Source: Planctomycetaceae bacterium (GTDB taxonomy: Bacteria > Planctomycetota > Planctomycetia > Pirellulales > Thermoguttaceae). Taken from it: 7,558 nt of DNA. Of this stretch, positions 1 to 5,833 are shown piece by piece. Position numbers and translations under genes: made by a program. The notes beneath the pieces were generated by a model. That model worked only from the letters and a program-made list of their open reading frames with translations. It ran no database searches and was not told where the DNA came from. The stretch is from positions 1 to 7,558 of the forward strand of contig JAITDV010000620.1 in the NCBI GenBank assembly GCA_031282385.1, in the 5' to 3' direction. Positions within the stretch are counted from its first letter, which is position 1. Every line of letters begins with the position of its first letter.

Positions 1-82
1 TGGTCTCGGAGGAGTTAAAGGCGGTTTTTCGTTGTAGATTTTTTGTTGCGTTGATGTATTTTTAGGTTAGAGAAAAGGTCTA
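1..82. repeat. Left copy of 82-bp inverted repeat at window end
   Basis: The reverse complement of this stretch matches 7444-7525 at 81 of 82 positions by hand alignment; the one difference is at the T/C of AATCTAC versus AACCTAC. The match stops abruptly at position 83. It begins at the first base of the window, so the repeat may continue outside. One minus-strand frame is open through both copies (ending KNRL then stop), but the sequence upstream of it differs completely between the copies, so I read this as a dispersed intergenic repeat and not a gene end. The remaining bases to 204 are AT-rich and hold nothing I recognise. Confidence 0.9.
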
Positions 83-204
83 ATATTTGCAAAGTTTTAA
101 GGAAAATCTCGGATAAAACTATAACTATATTGCAAATTATAACTCTAAATTGCAACCAGATAAACCTAGAATTTATAGCTCCAAATGACTTTTTCAGGGA
201 CAAC

Positions 205-710
205 TATCTATTCAGCCGTGTGTTTTCTTATCGTCAACTATTCTGTTTTTCAAGCCCAATAAATTCACGCGGGACAACATCGTTTTCCGAACAGTTCTAA
301 TATTCAAACCCTTATTTGCCGAATTACACTTAATAGCCAAAATTTCCACTCCAATACGCCCTTATACCCTCATGTTTTGTTTGACATCGTCTTAAATTCA
401 CTATTGCAAGAATAAGGGCGCGTTAAGGTGATCCTGCTTGCTACTAAGGGGAATTGGATAAATAAGGGTTGTTTATTTTGGAGTGCTGCTTTTTTGTCTG
501 ATTCGTTCCTATTCCCTGATTTTTGTCATATTATTACATCAAATATTATCTTTCCAAAAATAATATGCCGTAAAAACAAGGGTTTCATAAATTCCGTTTC
601 AATAATTTCTGCATCTTTTGGGTTCAAAATATATGCCGGAATTGAGTAAGATTTAATCTTCTGTTCTTTTAATAAAAGTTGTCATTAATTTTGCAAAAGT
701 CCAGTTGTAT
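205..710. repeat. Copy A of a ~0.5-kb dispersed direct repeat
   Basis: This matches 2188-2708 along its whole length in the same orientation, at roughly 85% identity by eye with several 1-8 bp indels. Both copies start at TATCTATTCAGCCGTGTG and fade out just after AAAGTCCAG. There are no obvious terminal inverted repeats, no target duplication and no transposase. Inside it, AACCCTTATTT (307-317) can pair with AAATAAGGGTT (460-470), enclosing CGCCCTTAT (357-365) with ATAAGGGCG (412-420). A small hairpin may form from ATATTAT (543-549) and ATAATAT (560-566). A plus-strand open frame at 428-649 is broken in copy B by an 8-bp insertion, which argues against a protein. It could be a non-autonomous element, an ncRNA-bearing repeat or a decayed gene. 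Confidence 0.85.
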
Positions 711-753
711 TACTTGTGCCAATTTTATTTTTTTGGCAACGGCATTGAATTAT

Positions 754-1821
754 TTATTCGTTTACGGCAAATAGTAACGACTCTTCTCTTGCTAATCCTG
801 CTGCACCGATATAGCAGGCATAAGAGCCAAGTTTTGCGAAATCAATTTTGAAAAATTTCGTCAAATCAATCATTCCTCTTGCATTGACTTCATTGCGAAT
901 TTCGTTCAAAAACATCTCGCCAACTTTTGATCCCTTACCACCGAACATCATTTCACCGCCGATCAATATACATTCGGGATCAATAGTATGAATAAGAGTT
1001 GCCAATCCAAGTCCTATATACTTTGCCGTATCTTTTACAATTTGTTCCGCTAACTTGTCCCCTTTATTTGCTTCTTCGTAAACCATTCTTGGGATTTCAT
1101 TTAATGGCGTCCGTTCATTGACACGATCTGCTAACGAACTTCCCAATCCAACTTCCAATAATTCACGTGTCCGTCTTGCTACTGCCGGAGAACTTGCATA
1201 CGCTTCAAGATGACCTTGTTTCTTGCAACTGCACCAACGCGCAAACGGCGACGAATCAATAATAATATGCCCGAACTCTCCGCCAAAACCATTCGCGCCA
1301 ATCAACTCATCTCCGTCAATCACCAATCCGCAACCAATACCATTTCCTAAAAATATCAACGCCAAACTTTGCATTCCTTGTGCGGCTCCGATCCAATATT
1401 CTGCAAATGCAGCGGCGTTCGCGTCATTGCAAAACACAGTTACGTAGCGTCCCAACGCCTTGTTCAACTCGTCAACTATAGGAAAATCATACCAATTCGG
1501 CAAATTAGACGGATAATATAATCGTTCCGTTTTTGGACTAATTGAACCCGGGAAACAAAATCCCACACGCGGTATTTGATTGAAATCAATTCCAGTTTTG
1601 GTAACTGCGTAATCGATCAACTCCGCTATTTGTTTTAATTCTATTGCAGGGTTACGTTCACTGCATCCCGGCGCTGAAAAATAAGAAATCGTTTGCCCTT
1701 CACTGTCAACTATTCCAACCTTAACATAACGACCGCCGTAATGAACCCCAATAAATAACGGCGGCACAGAATCAGAAACCGAAAAATGAACCGCCTCCTC
1801 TAACAGTAATAAATCACTCAC
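754..1821 (-). CDS. ROK-family protein, probable sugar kinase (glucokinase-like)
   Basis: This 355-residue cytoplasmic protein is a member of the ROK (repressor, ORF, kinase) family, whose kinases phosphorylate glucose, N-acetyl sugars or similar hexoses with ATP. The N-terminal nucleotide-binding segment is FIGVHYGGRYVKVGIVD (23-39). NDANAAAFAEYWIG (132-145) carries the probable catalytic Asp133. LGNGIGCGLVIDG (158-170) is the second phosphate-binding stretch, and GEFGH (181-185) is the sugar-binding ExGH motif. CSCKKQGHLEAYAS (197-210) is the zinc-site region, followed by DPECILIGGE (281-290) and GAAGLA (339-344). Only about 20 residues precede the ATPase core, leaving no room for the helix-turn-helix of ROK repressors, so kinase is favoured. 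Two motif departures are notable: the usual DxGGT is HYGGR (27-31), and the third zinc cysteine is His204. The start is GTG, chosen because AGGAG sits 8 nt upstream. Substrate is unknown. Confidence 0.9.
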   Translation of the reverse strand: MSDLLLLEEAVHFSVSDSVPPLFIGVHYGGRYVKVGIVDSEGQTISYFSAPGCSERNPAIELKQIAELIDYAVTKTGIDFNQIPRVGFCFPGSISPKTERLYYPSNLPNWYDFPIVDELNKALGRYVTVFCNDANAAAFAEYWIGAAQGMQSLALIFLGNGIGCGLVIDGDELIGANGFGGEFGHIIIDSSPFARWCSCKKQGHLEAYASSPAVARRTRELLEVGLGSSLADRVNERTPLNEIPRMVYEEANKGDKLAEQIVKDTAKYIGLGLATLIHTIDPECILIGGEMMFGGKGSKVGEMFLNEIRNEVNARGMIDLTKFFKIDFAKLGSYACYIGAAGLAREESLLFAVNE

Positions 1822-1829
1822 AATACTAT

Positions 1830-1834
1830 CTCCT
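1830..1834 (-). promoter_or_regulatory. Shine-Dalgarno AGGAG of the ROK gene
   Basis: AGGAG on the minus strand ends 8 nt before the GTG at 1821. It decides in favour of this non-ATG start, since there is no ATG near the beginning of the frame. Confidence 0.75.
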
Positions 1835-1972
1835 GTTTAATTTTACTACACTGAATACATCGCAATTTTTCGTCAGCACTAAGTTGTACCAAGTTGTAAT
1901 TGCAGACGAAAAATAAAATGTAAATCAGCTCTATTAATCAAAATTACCAAATTATATTGCCATATTACAACA

Positions 1973-2014
1973 CGGACAAATTTCTGTTGATTAAATGTTA
2001 CAAAAATTTGTCCG
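1973..2014. promoter_or_regulatory. 11-bp perfect inverted repeat with 20-nt loop
   Basis: CGGACAAATTT (1973-1983) is the exact reverse complement of AAATTTGTCCG (2004-2014). After one mismatch, three further bases also pair (TGT/ACA). No T-run follows on either strand, so it is not a typical intrinsic terminator. It lies about 150-190 bp upstream of the ROK start and could be a pair of protein-binding half-sites or a structural dyad. Function is unproven. Confidence 0.5.
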
Positions 2015-2146
2015 ATTGCAACTAAGCAATCAAATTAACTTAAATCCAAAATACAATTTTAACCTAATAACGGAACTTTTGCAAATGACGTTTAACACTA
2101 TAAATTTGAGTGTGAAATGTGTATCAAATTACTATTTTTTTGATGC

Positions 2147-2163
2147 ATTATTGTAACAATAAT
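2147..2163. promoter_or_regulatory. 17-bp palindrome ATTATTGT-A-ACAATAAT
   Basis: The two 8-bp arms are perfect and surround a single central base. It sits 25 bp before the start of repeat copy B. The size and symmetry suit a dimeric repressor site, but in such AT-rich DNA a chance dyad is quite possible. Confidence 0.35.
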
Positions 2164-2187
2164 TATGTTAGTCAAAAATGAAAATCG

Positions 2188-2708
2188 TATCTATTCAGCC
2201 GTGTGTTTCTTATCGTCAACTATTCTGTTTTTCAAGCCCAATAAATTCACGCGGGACAACATCGTTTTCATAACGGTTCTAATATTCAAACCCTTATTGC
2301 CGAATTACCATTAGTAGCCAAAATTCCCACTCAATGCCCCCGTATTACCCTCATATTTTGTTTGTCATTGTCTTAAATTCATCATTGCAAGAAAAGAGCA
2401 TAAGGGCAACGTTGAGGTGATCCTGCTTGCTACTAATGAGAATTGGATAAATAAGGGTTGTTTATTTTGGATCGCTGTTTTTTTGTCTTATTCGTTCCTA
2501 TTCTCTTATTCTCTGATTTTTGTCATATTATTGCATCAAATATTATTTTCCCAAAAATGATATGCCGTAAAAACAAGGGTTTCATAAATTCCGTTTCAAT
2601 AATTTCTGAATCTTTTGGGTTTAAAATATATGCCGAAATTGGGTAAGATTTAGTCATCAGCTCTTTTAATAAAAGTTATTGTGAATTTTGCCAAAGTCCA
2701 GCTATATA
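2188..2708. repeat. Copy B of the ~0.5-kb dispersed direct repeat
   Basis: This is the second copy of the sequence at 205-710, in the same orientation. The first ~80 bp are nearly identical between copies (one base of indel); the section around 2320-2440 has diverged most. The outer dyad is kept (AACCCTTATT at 2289-2298 with AATAAGGGTT at 2450-2459), while the inner dyad of copy A is not preserved. An 8-bp insertion near 2505 shifts the plus-strand open frame seen in copy A. The copy ends one base before the MITE-like element at 2710, so the element may have inserted at or beside the repeat edge. Confidence 0.85.
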
Positions 2709-2709
2709 A

Positions 2710-2803
2710 TGTTCGTACTATAAAATTGCGCGACACAAAAGCGTAAAAGCCTGCTTTCCGATAGGGAAGCTGGCGGCGGCAAACGAAATTTAAAGTGTGA
2801 ACA
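2710..2803. mobile_element. MITE-like palindromic element, left copy
   Basis: The element runs from TGTTCGTACT to AGTGTGAACA, which form imperfect terminal inverted repeats. In the middle CCTGCTTTCC and GGGAAGCTGG pair around a GATA loop. The reverse complement of 5518-5610 aligns over the full length, with about 15 substitutions and one gap by hand (roughly 83% identity). It has no coding capacity and I see no clear target-site duplication. It lies 54 bp downstream of the stop codon of the large membrane protein gene, so its hairpin would be transcribed in that mRNA and could help 3'-end formation, although no T-run follows. A REP/REPIN-type repeat is the main alternative to a MITE. Confidence 0.7.
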
Positions 2804-2857
2804 GTGTAAGATCATTTGTCTTATTGGTCACCGGCTTCCATACTATTCTTATACTGT

Positions 2858-5401
2858 CTAATCTTTCAACAATAATTCTTTGATTTGTTTGTTACGTAAT
2901 TCTTCTGTTTCAGATTGAATTTGTTTTTGTTCTTTGAGAATTTCGCGTAAAATTTCAATTATCTCGTTATAACTTTCCATTGAGACCATGCTATCGCGGA
3001 TTGCTTCCATTTTTTTCAGGATCAAGTCAATTTGGTCAAGAACAATTTTACGTTTATCGATAGCTTCTTGCCGTAACGGTTTATCACGCACTGCTAACGT
3101 TTTCCCAAATACGCCAATCAACCGATCCAATTCAGGAAAATCACGCTCAACCAACATCGCAATCGGCGAAATTATACCGCCGTCAATACGGGATTCCGCT
3201 TCAGAATTAAAAATTTTATTGTTGACCATTTCATGGTGAATTGTCTTAAATGAATCCACGATTGTTCGCAACTCATAGACTTCCTTCTGCGTATCACGCA
3301 ACGCACGCGAAATATTATATTGACCGAGTACTGCTTGTTCTTTTGAGATCGTGTTAAGCAATTCTTTCTTTTTCGCGTCTAATTCGGTTTGTTTTTTGGC
3401 TATTTCTTCTTTAGGCGTATTATCGGGTATCTTCAGCAACTCAACTTCTTTGACCAATGAATCCGGCGGCACAAGCGGATAATTTTCTGCGTCAACTAGA
3501 TGTTTGGTTACTTCTACTTCGCCGATCAGAGTTTCAAAATGTTGACGCAACGAAATCTCGCGTGCCTCAAGTATCAACTTCAATTGCTCTGGAGTAACAA
3601 TCTCCAATTCCCAAGTCGGTCCAAAACCAACTTGAAAAGTTTGCGGTAAATCAAGATCGAATTTGTCCATCGCCTCTATTCGTAACGATAATTTATCTCC
3701 CGCTTGCAATTTTAATTCTTCAACTTGAAATTCTGTGTTGATCGCAAAAAGTGTTTGTGCATTACCGATGCCGGTAATATCGGTAGTTCCTTTTGTTGTT
3801 TGATTGTCAGTTGCCGATGCCGTTTCATCCGCCGCAACGTGGTCGGTTTTATCGTGTTCAATTTTTTTGGATTCGTCAATTGTTTTTTGATCTTTGTCTG
3901 TATTTGTTTGCCCGTCTAAATCAAAACGCACGAAAAACGACGATGATTTTTGCCAATACTTATTCGGAAGATTATTTTGTGCCATTTTATCTTCAATTTT
4001 TTTATCTTCATCTTTTTTAGTTTTATGATGAATTGTGTAACGATAAATTGCATTTGCGATGCCGTTATCATCAGTGATTTCACCGATTGTTGGCAAAGTT
4101 GCGTTTGGAGTGATTGCGCTTCCTATGCCGTTGAATCGTGCGGTAACTGTCGGCGGCTGATCTTTCAAAATATTGAGTTCAAAACGAATTGATTGTTTAT
4201 TACGCAAGTTGTCGGTATCTTGAAATAGGAATCCGATTTTTGTGTCTTCGCGCAAATATTCGAGTGCATACGCAAAATTTGAAAAAGCTGTTTCAATTTT
4301 TTCTTCGCGGACAATTACGGGTTCGTTATTGTTCAATACGGCTTTGGCGTTCAGCAATGGTTTACTTGATGTTACCGCGAGTTCAATTGAAGTACCGTCT
4401 GGAATAATTGTTCTAATATTTGGTTTAATTGTTCTTGTGTCGCGCTGCATGTATGCCGGAAATTTTTGTAACAATTTTATATCAGCTAAAACCGGTGGAG
4501 GAACAACTTCAATCATAAGACCATCAATTGTTGTATCTGCTGCGTTGATTCGTAAATTTAGCGTCTCAAGCATCTCGGCAAAAGTGTAAGAAAATATCCG
4601 CCAATCAGAATTGTCAATTGTATCAATACGAAATTGATCGATCAGAATTACTCTGTATCCGCTTTCAGCTGAACCGATACGCAACCGAATTGATTCCGGT
4701 ACAAGCGGCATTTTTGTATCCGCGCGAACTACCATTGTGAAAGAATCGCCGCGTCTTATTCGCACATTACCTTCTGTAAAACCATCAACAACAATCCGTG
4801 AACGGCGCGGCCAATCTCGATCCGATAAAAGTAAGTTGCGTGAAAACCATATTTCTGCCGTCTCTGCAAATTTGACACATAAAAACACGGTTGCCGTCAA
4901 AACCAAAATCATGCCTGCAAAACGTAACAAAAGTTGACCGGAACGAAAGAATTTTCGTACTTTAACTCCGCGTAATTTTTCGGACGCATTTGTTAACGCT
5001 TCATGCAAAAATTCAGGGGCAACTTCGTTTTCCTTGTATTTTATTGTGCTGGCATCAACTACCGTAACAAGCGACTCTTTCAAGTCGGGAATATAACGTT
5101 CAAAAAGATATGCGAGTTGTCCGATTTTGATTTTGGCAAAAAATCGACGAAAAATATACCGCCACAAAAAATAAATAAACACAAAAATAAGCAACGGCAA
5201 TAAAACAACACGGATTGGTAACGTAAATTGAAAAAAACGATCCAGAATAAAATCCGCCGCAAGAATAATAAACGTATAAAAAGCCGTTATTATTAAACCG
5301 TCAAAAAAAATATAAAACCGTAATATACGCCGCAACTCATGTAAACTGCGTTCGATAATTTCAGACAAAGAAAATTGAGTATGGTTGGGATTGGTTGACA
5401 T
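2858..5401 (-). CDS. Large planctomycete-type membrane protein of unknown function
   Basis: This 847-residue protein has three likely transmembrane helices near the N-terminus (about 29-49, 62-85 and 157-178). A conserved-looking DRDWPRRSRI segment (194-203) follows, then a probable extracytoplasmic beta-rich region. Motifs I associate with large uncharacterised planctomycete proteins resembling DUF4175 are PPPVLADIKLLQKFPAY (301-317), KDQPPTVTAR (413-422), ITDDNGI (442-448) and IVTPEQLKLILEAREISLR (601-619). Residues about 460-545 form a Lys/Asp/Thr-rich linker of low complexity. The C-terminal ~240 residues are charged and helical, probably coiled coil. Relatives often lie near MoxR ATPase and vWA-domain genes; none is present here. 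The ATG at 5401 has no Shine-Dalgarno sequence before it, but no better start exists nearby. It is monocistronic in this window. Function is unknown; a cell-envelope role is inferred from topology. Confidence 0.88.
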   Translation of the reverse strand: MSTNPNHTQFSLSEIIERSLHELRRILRFYIFFDGLIITAFYTFIILAADFILDRFFQFTLPIRVVLLPLLIFVFIYFLWRYIFRRFFAKIKIGQLAYLFERYIPDLKESLVTVVDASTIKYKENEVAPEFLHEALTNASEKLRGVKVRKFFRSGQLLLRFAGMILVLTATVFLCVKFAETAEIWFSRNLLLSDRDWPRRSRIVVDGFTEGNVRIRRGDSFTMVVRADTKMPLVPESIRLRIGSAESGYRVILIDQFRIDTIDNSDWRIFSYTFAEMLETLNLRINAADTTIDGLMIEVVPPPVLADIKLLQKFPAYMQRDTRTIKPNIRTIIPDGTSIELAVTSSKPLLNAKAVLNNNEPVIVREEKIETAFSNFAYALEYLREDTKIGFLFQDTDNLRNKQSIRFELNILKDQPPTVTARFNGIGSAITPNATLPTIGEITDDNGIANAIYRYTIHHKTKKDEDKKIEDKMAQNNLPNKYWQKSSSFFVRFDLDGQTNTDKDQKTIDESKKIEHDKTDHVAADETASATDNQTTKGTTDITGIGNAQTLFAINTEFQVEELKLQAGDKLSLRIEAMDKFDLDLPQTFQVGFGPTWELEIVTPEQLKLILEAREISLRQHFETLIGEVEVTKHLVDAENYPLVPPDSLVKEVELLKIPDNTPKEEIAKKQTELDAKKKELLNTISKEQAVLGQYNISRALRDTQKEVYELRTIVDSFKTIHHEMVNNKIFNSEAESRIDGGIISPIAMLVERDFPELDRLIGVFGKTLAVRDKPLRQEAIDKRKIVLDQIDLILKKMEAIRDSMVSMESYNEIIEILREILKEQKQIQSETEELRNKQIKELLLKD

Positions 5402-5437
5402 TTTATGTTAGTTAGTTAGATTGGTAGTTCGTTATTA

Positions 5438-5443
5438 ATTATA
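5438..5443 (-). promoter_or_regulatory. Possible -10 box TATAAT for the membrane protein gene
   Basis: A perfect TATAAT lies on the minus strand about 37 bp upstream of the ATG. I could not find a good -35 box at 16-18 bp spacing, and such words are common in AT-rich DNA. Confidence 0.3.
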
Positions 5444-5517
5444 ATTAGTCAGTTTGGTAATTGATTGAACTTTTGTAACAAATATTTTGTATGAATAATT
5501 ATTCTTACTTTTTAAAC

Positions 5518-5610
5518 TGTTCACACTTGAATTTTCTTTTACTGCCGCCTGCTTACCTCTCGGCAAGCAGGCTTTTATGCTTTTGAGCCAGGCAATTTAT
5601 AGTATGAACA
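5518..5610. mobile_element. MITE-like palindromic element, right copy (inverted relative to left copy)
   Basis: The element runs from TGTTCACACT to AGTATGAACA; adding two bases each side extends the terminal inverted repeat to ACTGTTCA...TGAACAGT. The central hairpin is CCTGCTTACC with GGCAAGCAGG around a TCTC loop, matching the left copy in reverse orientation. The stem survives the changes between copies, with A-C in this copy set against T-G in the other at the equivalent position. It lies about 115 bp upstream of the membrane protein gene, beyond its likely promoter. No target duplication is evident. Confidence 0.7.
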
Positions 5611-5729
5611 GTGTAATTGGATTAATTCATATTAAACGAACAACCCAAAATCGGCGGAACATTGTAACACATCACTTGCCATAACACAATTCCATTCTTG
5701 TTCCCGTTTTTGTAACTGTTAATTTGATA

Positions 5730-5757
5730 ATTTTTAAACTGTGAACAGTTTAAAAAT
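5730..5757. promoter_or_regulatory. 28-bp perfect palindrome, probable operator or fused MITE ends
   Basis: ATTTTTAAACTGT (5730-5742) and its exact reverse complement ACAGTTTAAAAAT (5745-5757) are separated by GA. The arm TTTTTAAACTGT is identical to the left edge of the right MITE-like element (5509-5520), and GTGAACAGT resembles the MITE ends. It lies 77 bp upstream of the oxidoreductase ATG, between a possible -35 TTGATA (5724-5729) and a possible -10 TTTAAA (5749-5754). That would suit a transcription factor site, but the promoter boxes are weak. Confidence 0.6.
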
Positions 5758-5779
5758 CATGTATCTTGTTTATTTATTG

Positions 5780-5811
5780 CTAATGAGTTACAGGATTCTG
5801 TAACTCATTAG
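5780..5811 (+). promoter_or_regulatory. Strong hairpin in the probable 5' leader of the oxidoreductase gene
   Basis: CTAATGAGTTACAG and CTGTAACTCATTAG form a perfect 14-bp stem closed by a GATT loop. The stem ends 9 nt before the Shine-Dalgarno sequence. The bases after it are A-rich and not T-rich on the plus strand, and there is no U-tract in the minus direction, so it does not look like an intrinsic terminator. It may stabilise the mRNA, control translation or serve as an operator dyad. Confidence 0.65.
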
Positions 5812-5820
5812 TAAACAAAA

Positions 5821-5826
5821 AAAGGA
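5821..5826 (+). promoter_or_regulatory. Shine-Dalgarno AAAGGA of the oxidoreductase gene
   Basis: AAAGGA ends 7 nt before the ATG at 5834. It supports that start, which also places the Tat motif correctly at the N-terminus. Confidence 0.7.
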
Positions 5827-5833
5827 AAATAAT

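Larger units (their letters stand above)
1822..2187. other. AT-rich intergenic region upstream of the ROK gene
   Basis: This spacer between the ROK start and repeat copy B contains no credible coding frame. It should hold the minus-strand ROK promoter, but I cannot pick -35/-10 boxes with acceptable spacing. The only structured elements are the dyads at 1973-2014 and 2147-2163, listed separately, and two near-tandem ACAACTT words on the minus strand around 1880-1900. Confidence 0.6.
5402..5833. other. Divergent intergenic region between membrane protein and oxidoreductase genes
   Basis: The two flanking genes diverge from this spacer, so it should contain both promoters. It has no credible gene. 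Its contents from left to right are three TTAG tandem units (5408-5419), a possible minus-strand -10 box, the right MITE-like element, a plain AT-rich stretch (5611-5729), the 28-bp palindrome and the leader hairpin. Confidence 0.7.

Noticed and set aside
15..203. Minus-strand 62-residue open frame at the left end
   Set aside because: It runs from unique AT-rich DNA into the 82-bp repeat. The other copy of the repeat has quite different sequence upstream, and no ribosome binding site or recognisable motif is present.
428..649. Plus-strand 73-residue open frame in repeat copy A, with a similar 62-residue frame at 2458-2646 in copy B
   Set aside because: The second halves are similar in frame, but an 8-bp insertion puts the first halves in different frames. 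The substitutions do not clearly favour third codon positions, and there is no Shine-Dalgarno sequence. Sequence similarity of the repeat alone explains the shared peptide.
717..738. Possible terminator for the ROK gene (TGCCAA/TTGGCA with 10-nt loop)
   Set aside because: The stem is only 6 bp and no U-tract follows on the minus strand; too weak to list.
205..2708. CRISPR-like or tandem array
   Set aside because: There are only two long copies, nearly 2 kb apart, with a gene between them and no short regularly spaced repeats.
4242..4589. Plus-strand 115-residue open frame inside the large membrane protein gene, plus other opposite-strand frames in all three genes
   Set aside because: They are antisense to genes with clear family motifs, and have no motifs or ribosome binding sites of their own.
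2151..5481. Recurring TTGTAACAA word (2151-2159, 4466-4474, 5473-5481) as a regulator motif
   Set aside because: One of three occurrences is inside a coding region, and a 9-bp AT-rich word is expected by chance at this composition.
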